DNA of 64,000 nt, from assembly GCA_019634835.1 (NCBI GenBank), contig JAHCAO010000001.1, positions 62,001 through 126,000 on the forward strand. Direction: 5' to 3'. The DNA comes from Gammaproteobacteria bacterium. GTDB taxonomy: Bacteria; Pseudomonadota; Gammaproteobacteria; DSM-16500. The notes beneath the pieces were generated by a model, which ran no database searches, had not been told where the DNA came from, and worked only from the letters and a program-made list of their open reading frames with translations. Shown here piece by piece: positions 10,021 through 18,768 of the stretch (positions are counted from its first letter, which is position 1; each line of letters starts with the position of its first letter). The translations under genes and the position numbers were made by a program.

Positions 10021-10193
10021 AGGGTGCGGACGAATTTTTTGCAGCACGAGGCAGAGGGTATTTTGTATGAACCATTCACTCGCAGACAAGAGTCTGCGAG
10101 AGCAAAACCCAATCAGGAATGAGTGTGTTTTGCGCTGAAGGGTGAAGGAAAAATACCCTCTGCCTCGTGCTGCAAAAAACTCGTCCGCACCCT
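10021..10193. repeat. Palindromic cloverleaf repeat, family B (copy 1)
   Basis: Arms of about 45 bases with one mismatch: AGGGTGCGGACGA at 10021 pairs with TCGTCCGCACCCT ending at 10193. Inside are two separate hairpins: CTCGCAGAC/GTCTGCGAG at 10079-10100, and GCAAAAC/GTTTTGC at 10102-10133. The element spans the amiB-mutL gap, and its last bases are part of the amiB stop codon. No clear direct repeat flanks it. Confidence 0.85.
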
Positions 10194-11167
10194 TAGGCTC
10201 CCTTCACTGCATGTTGATTGACATATTGACTAATACCCTGACGCAATGCTTTTGCAATTTTTCCTTGATAAGCCGGATCAATTAAACGTCTTTCTTCCTT
10301 GGGATTAGTCAGGAATCCCGTCTCGACCAAAATAGAGGGAATATCAGGGGACTTTAATACTACAAACGGGGCACGTTCAACATGTGTATAATGCAGTGAT
10401 GAGACATTATCTAACCTATCTAGTATGTTATTGCCCAATAAAATACTGTCCTGTATAGTTGCCGTCTGAGCAAGATCGACCAACACAGAACGCAACATGG
10501 GATCTCGATCTGATAATGAATCTAACTCTACTCTTCCAAGCTCAGAATAATTATCACGCTGCGCTAACCAACGCGCCGCTTCACTACTTGCCCCATGCTG
10601 TGACAATGCAAAAACTGAAGCTCCAGCTGCATCATTATCAAAATAAGCATCCGCATGAATAGCAATAAATAAATCTGCTTTACTCTTGCGAGCAAGCATC
10701 AAGCGTTTGCGCAATGGCACATAGTAATCACCATCACGAGTCAGTATAGCCCGCATGTGAGGGCATGCATTGATTTCTTTCATCAATTTTTTAGCAATAT
10801 TTAGTACAACATCCTTTTCCTTCGTACCACTGATCCCCAATGCCCCTGAATCTTTTCCACCATGCCCCGCATCAACCACAACAATAAAAATGCGAGAATT
10901 TTCTTCTATTGATATTGCTTTTTTCTGCTTAAGCTGCGATGGCTTAATCCGTTTGTCATCCTGCAATTTTCGGCTTTTTAGCTCATGGCTGAATACAACA
11001 TACGTATTCAATGCATCTTTGTGAAACGATTGCTGCAACCATTTATTCAAATCAGGCGTTGTATTCTTAACCACATTTTTTTTTATTGGTTTTACGGCAA
11101 ATACAGTGGACGCTATTACCATTAACAAAAATATTAAGATTTGTGTTATGACCTTATTACAACCCAC
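10193..11167 (-). CDS. amiB: N-acetylmuramoyl-L-alanine amidase, AmiB/AmiC type
   Basis: Periplasmic zinc amidase that cleaves the peptide stem from peptidoglycan during cell separation. The Amidase_3 domain runs from IFIVVVDAGHGGKDSGALG (zinc ligand His) through FIAIHADAYFD to SILVETGFLTNPKEE with the catalytic Glu. The frame extends to a TTG at 11200; GTG 11167 places AGGGA upstream and leaves a compact signal peptide (VITQILIFLLMVIASTVFA), so it is preferred. The AMIN domain common in longer AmiB/AmiC proteins appears to be missing: about 85 residues precede the catalytic domain. Overlaps tsaE by 11 bases. Confidence 0.92.
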   Translation of the reverse strand: MGCNKVITQILIFLLMVIASTVFAVKPIKKNVVKNTTPDLNKWLQQSFHKDALNTYVVFSHELKSRKLQDDKRIKPSQLKQKKAISIEENSRIFIVVVDAGHGGKDSGALGISGTKEKDVVLNIAKKLMKEINACPHMRAILTRDGDYYVPLRKRLMLARKSKADLFIAIHADAYFDNDAAGASVFALSQHGASSEAARWLAQRDNYSELGRVELDSLSDRDPMLRSVLVDLAQTATIQDSILLGNNILDRLDNVSSLHYTHVERAPFVVLKSPDIPSILVETGFLTNPKEERRLIDPAYQGKIAKALRQGISQYVNQHAVKGA

Positions 11168-11633
11168 CGATGATTTCCCTGCCTTTAGCTGATCGAGCAA
11201 TCAAGCAAATTTCCCTTCCTCGCTCACTGAAGGCAAGATAACAATCTAAATCTGCTTCAGGCAAGAATGGAAATCCCTTCTCTGGCCACTCAATTAAACA
11301 AATCGCATTAGCAGTAAAATATTCTTGTATGCCAATATGCTCCAATTCTCTGGGATCATTGATTCGGTAAAAATCAAAATGAAATATTGTTCTATCTACT
11401 GTTCTATCTACGACATGATATGACTCCACCAGTGTATAGCTAGGGCTTTTCACTTTATCGTTATAACCTAATCCACGTAAAAATCCGCGTGTTAGTGTTG
11501 TTTTCCCTACTCCCAAAGGACCCTGTAAGTAGATGATCACACCAGTATTAACCGTTTTTGCAAACCGAGATGCAAATTGAGACATGTCCTCAACAGTAGT
11601 AAGGGACGTTTTATATTGTAGTTCAGTTTTCAT
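11157..11633 (-). CDS. tsaE: tRNA threonylcarbamoyladenosine biosynthesis ATPase TsaE
   Basis: Works with TsaB, TsaC and TsaD to make t6A37 in tRNAs reading ANN codons. Walker A is GPLGVGKTTLTRGFLRGLG; KSPSYTLVESY and FHFDFYRI follow in the family order, and ICLIEWPEKG is the Walker B region. 158 residues is normal. It lies between nnr and amiB on the same strand, the conserved gammaproteobacterial order; the partner tsaD is encoded at 18.8-19.8 kb of this window. Confidence 0.95.
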   Translation of the reverse strand: MKTELQYKTSLTTVEDMSQFASRFAKTVNTGVIIYLQGPLGVGKTTLTRGFLRGLGYNDKVKSPSYTLVESYHVVDRTVDRTIFHFDFYRINDPRELEHIGIQEYFTANAICLIEWPEKGFPFLPEADLDCYLAFSERGREICLIARSAKGREIIGGL

Positions 11634-11701
11634 GATAGTTAATTATCCTGGAAATGACAGTTACGCACCATGCCACGAGTCAACTGGCATTTCTAAGATC
11701 A

Positions 11702-13204
11702 TCATGGAGCCAAGTTTTTATGGGGTCTGTTACTTAAATAACGTAAATAAGGCATCAAATCCGTTGCGATCATTCCTCGCTCACCGTCTTTTGCAGCTAA
11801 ATCACCCGCCATAGCATGCATGCACACACCCAGCGTTGACGCCTCATCCATCGAAATTCCTTGTGCCATTAAGCCACCAATGACACCGCTTAAGACATCA
11901 CCCATGCCAGCTGATGCCATTCCTGGATTACCTTCAGCACAGATAGCTGGCACAGAATGAGGGACAATGACTATGCTACCGGCACCTTTTAGCACGCAAA
12001 TACCACCGTAACGTTTGTTAATCGCTCTAGCTGCTGCCAATCGATCTTGCTGTATCTCATCAGGCGTGATGCCAATTAACCGACCTGCTTCACCTGGATG
12101 CGGTGTGAGCACCCAATTCTCATTAAACTTATTGGATTGCGACAGGAGGTTTAAACCATCAGCATCAATCACCAAGGGAATAGATTGTTGACAAGTATAT
12201 TCCCAAAGCATTTTTCCCCAAACAGACTGTCCCATCCCTGGACCTAACACCACTACATCTGCTTTTTCCAGCAAGCTATCCAATTCCTTAGCGGTACTCA
12301 CACCATGGCACATGATTTCAGGGCGAGTGATATTCATCATTAACGCATTCTCTGGTCTAGTCGCCACGCTCACCAAACCCGCACCAACTCGCAGCGCCGC
12401 TTCTGCTGCCATACGTGGTGCGCCAGAATAACCTAATTCACCACCGATAATCACAACATGACCTGATAATCCCTTATGCCAATCCCGTAAACGCGGCTTA
12501 AGATAAGCGGCATATGCATTCAAACAAATTTTTTCAGCAATCGGTTCTACAGATAAAAATAACTCTGCAGGCAATTGTAAATCATGACAAATTAATTCAC
12601 CTGTATGTGCTATCCCGCTGCCAGTTAACAAACCCAATTTTAAACCGATAAAAGTCATAGTGGCAGTCGCCTGTACGGCCTTACCCAATATCTTTCCTGT
12701 ATCGGCATCAATGCCAGTAGGAATATCCATCGACAGAACAGGAACATGAGCAGCGTGAATTTTTTCAATTACAACAAGAATATCTTCACGAAGATCACTG
12801 CGCGCGCCAATGCCACAAATAGCATCCACTATGACGTCAACAGACTGCAAATTAATTTTTTCATCAAAGTAACTAATCTGTATTTTTAACTGGCGGCATA
12901 TTTCTAACGCCTTTCTCGCTTCTTCTTGCATGTGGTCCTGGCTGCCGACTTGCCAAATGACCACTTCTATTCCTTGTTGCTTAGCATGAGATGCAAGCAC
13001 ATAACCATCTCCACCATTATTACCACCACCACAAAATACGGCGATTTTTTGTGCTTGTGGCCAACGCTGCCGTAGAAAAACAAACGCTGCTTCGCCTGCC
13101 CGCTGCATCAGGACTTGTCCTGTCAGATTAAATCGTTCTAAAGCAAGACGCTCAAATTCACGAATTTGCTGGGCCTGATAAATGAGTATTTTAGCAGGTT
13201 GCAT
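11702..13204 (-). CDS. nnr: Bifunctional NAD(P)HX epimerase / ADP-dependent NAD(P)HX dehydratase
   Basis: Repairs hydrated NAD(P)H. The N-terminal YjeF_N epimerase domain (residues 1 to about 215) contains FCGGGNNGGDGYVLA and SMDIPTGIDADTG. The C-terminal carbohydrate-kinase-like dehydratase domain has VVLGPGMGQS, DADGLNLL, LTPHPGEAGRL and GNPGMASAGMGDVLSG, with Asp in the last motif as the expected catalytic base. ATG 13204 is chosen because AGGA lies seven bases upstream; GTG 13210 is too close to that site. First gene of the nnr-tsaE-amiB-mutL-miaA block, separated from queG by two permease genes. Confidence 0.94.
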   Translation of the reverse strand: MQPAKILIYQAQQIREFERLALERFNLTGQVLMQRAGEAAFVFLRQRWPQAQKIAVFCGGGNNGGDGYVLASHAKQQGIEVVIWQVGSQDHMQEEARKALEICRQLKIQISYFDEKINLQSVDVIVDAICGIGARSDLREDILVVIEKIHAAHVPVLSMDIPTGIDADTGKILGKAVQATATMTFIGLKLGLLTGSGIAHTGELICHDLQLPAELFLSVEPIAEKICLNAYAAYLKPRLRDWHKGLSGHVVIIGGELGYSGAPRMAAEAALRVGAGLVSVATRPENALMMNITRPEIMCHGVSTAKELDSLLEKADVVVLGPGMGQSVWGKMLWEYTCQQSIPLVIDADGLNLLSQSNKFNENWVLTPHPGEAGRLIGITPDEIQQDRLAAARAINKRYGGICVLKGAGSIVIVPHSVPAICAEGNPGMASAGMGDVLSGVIGGLMAQGISMDEASTLGVCMHAMAGDLAAKDGERGMIATDLMPYLRYLSNRPHKNLAP

Positions 13205-13242
13205 AGTCACATCCTTGTTTTAGCAAAGACACAGAACCATCC

Positions 13243-14520
13243 CTAAACTGTATTTTTAGCTGTTTTCTCGACTAGATAGCCAATAAAAAAAGCGATCGAT
13301 ATGAGGATTAACGCCGCTACGCCCCAAATACCAGAAATTAACAACATGAGTGCTGCAAAAGCCACAAGACATGCAAGAATAAGCTCATTCACAGGCATTT
13401 TATAATTAACATATGAAAAATCTCTACGATGCCGTCCAACCCAGGCCATTAATGGAGGCAATAAAATCATTAAAATAAACACGCTAATGCCAGCAAACTG
13501 CAAGCCAAGCAAAAATGCATTGGGATAAAACAAAACCAGTGCAATAGGAGGAACAAAAGTCACGCCTAATACTAGTGTGTTTCCTTTCAATCCTTGTTTT
13601 TTTACCTTAAAACCATCGGACAAGAAATCTGATAGGCTAAGAGAAACACTGAGAAAAGAGGTCGCCATACAAATAGAAGTGAAAAATTTCGCAATAATCG
13701 TAATGTTATTTTTCTTCAGAATTGCAGTTAATGCAGCAACTAAATCACTGCTCGTGCTCGTTGAATGCAACATAGGTCGTAACCCGGGATTTCCATCCAA
13801 AGGAATGACACCCATGATGACCATGTCCCATGCAATGTAACAAATTAAAGGTATTAACGTGCCAATCAAAATCGCTTTGCGTAATGTTTTCACATCAGCA
13901 TCAAAGTAAGTACGCAAACTAGGGATAATCATTAAACAGCCAAACGAAACAGCTGTTACAGTTAAACTTGAGGGAGCAATTATATGCTTAAATTCTCCAT
14001 TGCTTAAATTAGTGGAAGAAATAAATGGAAAGATTAAACATATCAATAAAAATAATGCGCCCATTTTGCCAAGCATTAAACCACGGTTAACGTAATCGAC
14101 AGAACGTATACCGCAATAAACCACCATGCCAAATAAAACAGTAAATAAAATTGATGCCAGTGATTGTGATATTTTGATGCCACCGGTGGTGAGTATGTAA
14201 TGAAATAAATCCCCTCCACCTGCTATATATGCACACAGAATGGAATAAAGCAAAACTAAATACACAACCCAGGTAATGCCTTGTCCCGTCTTACCCAACG
14301 TCGCCCCCGCCATCGACACAAGATTACTATTCGGAGGCAACCATAAATTTACCTCAAGAAAGAGAAAAGCACAGGCTGTCATGATTCCCCAACAGCTAAT
14401 GAGTAACACTAACGAACCCCAAAAACCTAATTGCGCTGTCGCAACAGGCAGCGCCAACATACCCGCACCAATGGTAGTCCCTACAACTAATAAAACACCG
14501 CCAATCAATTTAGAATTCAT
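13243..14520 (-). CDS. Aromatic amino acid permease, TyrP/Mtr-like (copy 1)
   Basis: Inner-membrane symporter of the hydroxy/aromatic amino acid permease family, probably importing tyrosine or tryptophan. It starts with the family hallmark GTTIGAGMLALPVATAQLGF and has about eleven hydrophobic segments over 425 residues. GIRSVDYVNRGLM in the middle and the SLSLSDFLSDG segment also match this family. By eye it is about half identical to the next gene, so the pair is a tandem duplication. They sit between nnr and queG, which are neighbours in many relatives. Substrate is inferred only. Confidence 0.85.
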   Translation of the reverse strand: MNSKLIGGVLLVVGTTIGAGMLALPVATAQLGFWGSLVLLISCWGIMTACAFLFLEVNLWLPPNSNLVSMAGATLGKTGQGITWVVYLVLLYSILCAYIAGGGDLFHYILTTGGIKISQSLASILFTVLFGMVVYCGIRSVDYVNRGLMLGKMGALFLLICLIFPFISSTNLSNGEFKHIIAPSSLTVTAVSFGCLMIIPSLRTYFDADVKTLRKAILIGTLIPLICYIAWDMVIMGVIPLDGNPGLRPMLHSTSTSSDLVAALTAILKKNNITIIAKFFTSICMATSFLSVSLSLSDFLSDGFKVKKQGLKGNTLVLGVTFVPPIALVLFYPNAFLLGLQFAGISVFILMILLPPLMAWVGRHRRDFSYVNYKMPVNELILACLVAFAALMLLISGIWGVAALILISIAFFIGYLVEKTAKNTV

Positions 14521-14633
14521 TCTAGAGCCTCTTCGTATCTTCGTACATAATGAAAATCCATCATGTACCCTATAGATCTTAATATCATACTAATTAATTC
14601 TTAATTTTATCTGATTTATCATTATTACCCTAA

Positions 14634-15827
14634 TTACCCTAATAATCCTTTTATAATCATTGTTAAAGAAAGTACCATTAATAATACTAATAACCATTTC
14701 CCCCCTGGCACAATAAAATCTTTAGCTATTTTTCGCTTGTAACGGCCAACCCATGCCATCCAAGCAGGCAATAAAATTAATAGCACAATGCAATAAATAC
14801 CCGCATATTGAAGCGCTTTCACAAATATACCAGGGAAGAACAATACTACTATTAACGGTGGCAAAAATGTCATTACCGTGACAATCAAATTACTATTACC
14901 TTTTTTTTCTAGCTGCAGCCCATCAGCCCAAAAATCCGTTAAGCATAACGCTACACCAAGAAAAGAAGTTAGCACACAAATAGAAGTAAACAATTGCGCG
15001 AAAAACGTAATCGAGCCTGTCGCTGCTGCTAAACTTAACGCATTGACAAGATCGCTGGTTGAGCGCTGCGAATTCAAAATAGCAACAAGACCCTTCTCAC
15101 CATCCAGTGGAACAATGCCCATAATCACAGCATCCCAAGCAATATAACAAAACAATGGAATTAAACTGCCAAGGAAGATTGCTTTTTTTAATTTCTTTAC
15201 ATCACCTGCAAAATATATTCGCAAACTAGGAACAATGGCAGCATAACCAAAAGAAGTAATAGTGACAGTAATAGCTGTCGTTGACGTAATGTGATAGATA
15301 TTTCCTGCTGCTAATTTTACCGAAGAAGTTAAAGGCAGTAGTAAAGCGACTAATAAAAAATAAGCGCCAAACTTTACAAACATTAACCCACGATTCACAT
15401 AATCAACAGAGCGGATACCTAAAAAAACAACCGACCCAAATACGACTGTAAAAATAATGGCTGCAATCCACTGTGGGACATCCATACCAGCAGCAAACAA
15501 CAAGTGATGAAATAAATCGCTGCCACCCCCGATATAAGCACACAGTAATGAATACAACAGCGATAAAAATGCTAACCAAGAAATAATTTGTCCAATAGGC
15601 CCTATCGTTGTGCGTGCCATTGTATTCAGGTTACTGTTATTTGGCATCCATAAATTTACTTCCAATATTAAAAACGCACCTGCTGTCATCACAAACCAAC
15701 AAACAAAGAGCAGAATCAGCGACCCTAAAAAACCTAATTGCGCAGTAGCGATAGGAAGAGCAAGCATTCCAGCGCCCACGGACGTACCGACAACCAGCAA
15801 AATACTACCCAACAATTTAAAATCCAT
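14634..15827 (-). CDS. Aromatic amino acid permease, TyrP/Mtr-like (copy 2)
   Basis: Paralog of the neighbouring permease: GTSVGAGMLALPIATAQLGF at the N-terminus, AYIGGGSDLFHHLL, GIRSVDYVNRGLMFVKFG and ALCLTDFWADGLQ all align with it. 397 residues with about eleven transmembrane segments. The spacer to copy 1 is 113 bases and AT-rich with no gene. Two copies may have different affinity or substrate (tyrosine against tryptophan), useful for an organism that takes amino acids from a host, but this is inference. Upstream lies a family A repeat. Confidence 0.85.
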   Translation of the reverse strand: MDFKLLGSILLVVGTSVGAGMLALPIATAQLGFLGSLILLFVCWFVMTAGAFLILEVNLWMPNNSNLNTMARTTIGPIGQIISWLAFLSLLYSLLCAYIGGGSDLFHHLLFAAGMDVPQWIAAIIFTVVFGSVVFLGIRSVDYVNRGLMFVKFGAYFLLVALLLPLTSSVKLAAGNIYHITSTTAITVTITSFGYAAIVPSLRIYFAGDVKKLKKAIFLGSLIPLFCYIAWDAVIMGIVPLDGEKGLVAILNSQRSTSDLVNALSLAAATGSITFFAQLFTSICVLTSFLGVALCLTDFWADGLQLEKKGNSNLIVTVMTFLPPLIVVLFFPGIFVKALQYAGIYCIVLLILLPAWMAWVGRYKRKIAKDFIVPGGKWLLVLLMVLSLTMIIKGLLG

Positions 15828-15872
15828 TCATAATCCTCTTGTGAAAAAAGCGACGTGGCAATGAGATTATGC

Positions 15873-16000
15873 CAGGAATTCCGCCGAAGGTAGTCACCCT
15901 ATATGTTTTTGGCGACTGGATTGCAGGATGCAATCCTAAACGCCATGGATGGCGTGTGGGAGCTAAAAAACAATAGGGTGACTACCTTCAGCAGAATTCC
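15873..16000. repeat. Palindromic cloverleaf repeat, family A (copy 2)
   Basis: Lies in the divergent permease-queG spacer. The outer stem runs from CAGGAATTCCGCCGAAGG to CCTTCAGCAGAATTCCT. Internal perfect hairpins are GGATTGCA/TGCAATCC (15918-15936) and CGCCATGGATGGCG (15941-15954). The 11-bp direct repeat TGAGATTATGC at 15862-15872 and 16001-16011 brackets the element exactly, which is the clearest target-site duplication in the window. Confidence 0.9.
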
Positions 16001-16086
16001 TGAGATTATGCATGATCTTTTGTCATGCTTGCATTAAATCGACTATAATTTGTTTCAACCCTAAATTGATTAACCTCTCTATCTCT

Positions 16087-17148
16087 ATGTCAGAGCTAAT
16101 AAAAAACATTAAGCAATGGGGCCAAGAATTAGGCTTCCAACAAATTGGTATTACGGATACCGATCTTTCTCACTATGCGCCGCGATTTCGCGAATGGTTA
16201 GCACAAAAGTTGCATGGCACGATGGAATATATGGAAAAACAAGAGGTTAAACGTTCCAATCCCGCTGATCTTGTTCCCAGCACAATAAGAATCATTTCAG
16301 CACGCATGGATTATCTACCACCTGATACTTCGATTGCCACCGTGTTACAGAATTCCACGAAAGGATATATCTCTCGATATGCATTGGGCCGTGATTATCA
16401 TCGTCTCATACGGAAGCGTCTTGATAGGCTGGCAAAAAGAATTAATGCCGCTACTGGCAAGCTGGGTTATCGTGCGTTTTGCGATAGCGCCCCTGTTTTA
16501 GAAAAACCTATTGCTGAAAAAGCAGGACTAGGATGGATAGGAAAACATACTAACCTTATTAACGCTAAAGCAGGTTCTTGGTTTTTTCTCGGTGAAATTT
16601 ACACGAACATGCCATTGCTGGTTGACAGACCAATCGACAAAAGCCATTGCGGCAGTTGTACTGCTTGCATAAAGATTTGTCCAACCCAGGCCATCATTGC
16701 CCCTTATCAACTTGATGCAAGACGATGCATTTCTTATCTCACCATAGAATTACGCAGCGCTATACCACTTGAATTACGCCCGCTCATGGGAAATAGAATT
16801 TATGGTTGTGATGATTGCCAATTAATTTGTCCATGGAACAAGTTTGCAAAATATACCCAAGAAAAAGATTTCCACCCCCGCCATCATCTTTCGTCGCCCG
16901 ATTTACTTGAACTTTTTGCCTGGACGGAAAATGATTTTTTACAAAAAACAGAAGGCTCTGCCATACGACGCATTGGCTATGCCTGTTGGCTGCGCAACAT
17001 TGCTGTTGCATTAGGCAATGCACCAAGAAGTGAATTGATCATACATGCATTACAAGCACGTTTACGCCATCCCTCTGCACTAGTACGCGAGCATGTAACA
17101 TGGGCACTGGAACAACAGCAAAAAGCTCGTCACACGCATGGATCGTGA
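16087..17148 (+). CDS. queG: Epoxyqueuosine reductase
   Basis: Cobalamin-dependent iron-sulfur enzyme that reduces epoxyqueuosine to queuosine in tRNA. The C-terminal ferredoxin-like part shows CGSCTACIKICPTQAI and CDDCQLICPWNKF, the two 4Fe-4S clusters; AFCDSAPVLEKPIAEKAGLGWIGKH (in part: D, E, K) is typical of the N-terminal domain. ATG 16087 (MSELIKNIKQWG) is the family start although the frame is open to 16012, where it would run into repeat flank sequence. The stop codon TGA lies inside the left arm of a family C repeat. Confidence 0.95.
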   Translation: MSELIKNIKQWGQELGFQQIGITDTDLSHYAPRFREWLAQKLHGTMEYMEKQEVKRSNPADLVPSTIRIISARMDYLPPDTSIATVLQNSTKGYISRYALGRDYHRLIRKRLDRLAKRINAATGKLGYRAFCDSAPVLEKPIAEKAGLGWIGKHTNLINAKAGSWFFLGEIYTNMPLLVDRPIDKSHCGSCTACIKICPTQAIIAPYQLDARRCISYLTIELRSAIPLELRPLMGNRIYGCDDCQLICPWNKFAKYTQEKDFHPRHHLSSPDLLELFAWTENDFLQKTEGSAIRRIGYACWLRNIAVALGNAPRSELIIHALQARLRHPSALVREHVTWALEQQQKARHTHGS

Positions 17149-17318
17149 GTATTCGGTGATAGTGGTTTCTGAGCAGGCCAGCCCCTTTTATTTTTTATAT
17201 TCGGTCGCAAAAGACGTTTCCCTTCCGGCTTTTGCTAAAGTGGACTCCTGTCCACTTTCCCTCATAAAAAAATAAAAGGGGCTGGCCTGCTCAGAAACCA
17301 CTATCACCGAATACTTAC
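17145..17318. repeat. Palindromic cloverleaf repeat, family C (copy 1)
   Basis: Outer arms begin GTGAGTATTCGGTGATAG and end with CTATCACCGAATACTTAC, and remain complementary for about 50 bases through CTGAGCAGGCCAGCCCCTTT. Two internal hairpins are GCAAAAG/CTTTTGC (17207-17235) and AAAGTGGAC/GTCCACTTT (17237-17258). It sits between the convergent ends of queG and orn and contains the queG stop codon. The interior is inverted relative to copy 2 at 56834. Confidence 0.88.
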
Positions 17319-17325
17319 CCCAGAT

Positions 17326-17892
17326 CTATGTGATCACATGTTGATTCAGCAATTTTTCTCGGTAATAACGCAGCTCAGCAATGGAATCGCGAATATCATC
17401 CAATGCCAGATGACGAGATTCCTTTTGGAAGCCGCTATAAATTTTCGGTGCCCAACGCAGAGATAATTCTTTTAGTGTACTGACATCAATCATTCGATAA
17501 TGAAAATATTTTTCTAACTCGGGCATGTAACGCGTCAAAAATCGCCTATCCTGCCAAATACTATTTCCGCACATAGGAGATTTTCCTTCTGGAACATATC
17601 CTTTTAAAAATTCTAATGTGGCTGTTTCCGCCATTTTTTCTGTTATGACACTTTCTTTTACACGCGTGACTAGCCCCGAACCATTATGTTGTTTTGTGTT
17701 CCAATCATCCATTTGCTCCAATAGCTCATTGGATTGATGAAGAGCAAACACAGGACCTTCTGCAAGAACATTCAAGTTGGAGTCAGTAACAACCGTGGCA
17801 ATTTCAAGAATTTTGTCTTTCTCAGGGTTCAACCCTGTCATTTCCAGATCGATCCAGATAAGATTGTTTGGATTAATAGCCATCGTTGTCAT
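17326..17892 (-). CDS. orn: Oligoribonuclease
   Basis: DEDDh 3'-5' exoribonuclease that degrades di- to pentanucleotide RNA and clears pGpG in cyclic-di-GMP turnover. [22 protein letters not shown] carries the first Asp and Glu of the active site, [10 protein letters not shown] the next Asp, and the late [19 protein letters not shown] the last His and Asp. 188 residues is close to E. coli Orn. An alternative start nine bases downstream (MAINPNN) is possible; AAGGA precedes the chosen ATG. Confidence 0.95.
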   Translation of the reverse strand: MTTMAINPNNLIWIDLEMTGLNPEKDKILEIATVVTDSNLNVLAEGPVFALHQSNELLEQMDDWNTKQHNGSGLVTRVKESVITEKMAETATLEFLKGYVPEGKSPMCGNSIWQDRRFLTRYMPELEKYFHYRMIDVSTLKELSLRWAPKIYSGFQKESRHLALDDIRDSIAELRYYREKLLNQHVIT

Positions 17893-17967
17893 TGATCCTT
17901 TTTTTAAAGCTTTTAGGGTTTGTTGATTTTAGCATGATAAAGCGCCACCAATAAGCGGAAATGTTAT

Positions 17968-18561
17968 ATGTCTTACGTTGATACTGTTGTTGCAACACTC
18001 ATCGCTTATCTCATCGGCTCAATATCCAGTGCCATTATTGTCTGTAAACTTATGCAGTTACCTGATCCCCGCACGCAAGGCTCGCATAATCCTGGCGCAA
18101 CAAATGTGCTGCGCATTGGAGGTAAAAAAGCAGCAATATTCACTTTGCTCGGCGATTTATTAAAAGGTTTAATTCCTGTCGCTGCCACCAAATGGCTGGG
18201 ATTTGACGCCGCTGCCTTGGCTTTCATAACATTTGCTGCATTTCTGGGTCATTTGTTTCCCCTCTTTTTTCGCTTCGAAGGCGGTAAAGGCGTAGCCACT
18301 GCACTGGGATGTTTGCTGGCACTCAACTGGCCAACTGGATTGTGCTGGGTAACGACTTGGGCCATCGTTGCGCTTCTTTTTCGTTATTCATCCTTATCTT
18401 CACTCGTTGCATCACTGCTAGCCCCGATATACCTCTGGTATTTTACTAACAATTTTGCCTGGACAACTGTCAGTGTACTAATGAGTATTATCTTAATTAT
18501 CCGCCATCGCGGTAATATCGCTAAACTGGTAAAAGGCGAAGAAAGTAAAATTGGAAAGTAA
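17968..18561 (+). CDS. plsY: Glycerol-3-phosphate acyltransferase PlsY
   Basis: Membrane enzyme that acylates glycerol-3-phosphate from acyl-phosphate to start phospholipid synthesis. Motifs are YLIGSISSAIIVCK, GSHNPGATNVLRIGGKKAA and RFEGGKGVATALG, the three conserved loops of the family. Five or so transmembrane helices in 197 residues fit. Divergent from orn, convergent with tsaD; a family B repeat fills the space after its stop. Confidence 0.95.
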   Translation: MSYVDTVVATLIAYLIGSISSAIIVCKLMQLPDPRTQGSHNPGATNVLRIGGKKAAIFTLLGDLLKGLIPVAATKWLGFDAAALAFITFAAFLGHLFPLFFRFEGGKGVATALGCLLALNWPTGLCWVTTWAIVALLFRYSSLSSLVASLLAPIYLWYFTNNFAWTTVSVLMSIILIIRHRGNIAKLVKGEESKIGK

Positions 18562-18569
18562 CTTTGCTA

Positions 18570-18742
18570 GGGCGCATGGCGAGTTTTTTGCAACGAGAAG
18601 ATACAGGTATTTTGTATGAACCATTCACTCGCAAACAGGAGTTTGCGAGAGCAAAACCCAGTCAAGGATGAGTGTGTTTTGCGGTGAAGGGTGAAGAAAA
18701 AATACTCCTCTCCTTTCGTTGCAAAAAACTCGTCATGTACCT
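18570..18742. repeat. Palindromic cloverleaf repeat, family B (copy 2)
   Basis: Between the convergent ends of plsY and tsaD. Arms share GAGTTTTTTGCAACGA with their complement. The interior repeats the two hairpins of copy 1: CTCGCAAAC/GTTTGCGAG at 18628-18649 with an AGGA loop, and GCAAAAC/GTTTTGC at 18651-18682. Flanks CTTTGCTA (18562-18569) and CTTCGCTA (18743-18750) match at seven of eight positions, a likely target-site duplication. Confidence 0.87.
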
Positions 18743-18768
18743 CTTCGCTATTAGTAGCTACTGGTTTT

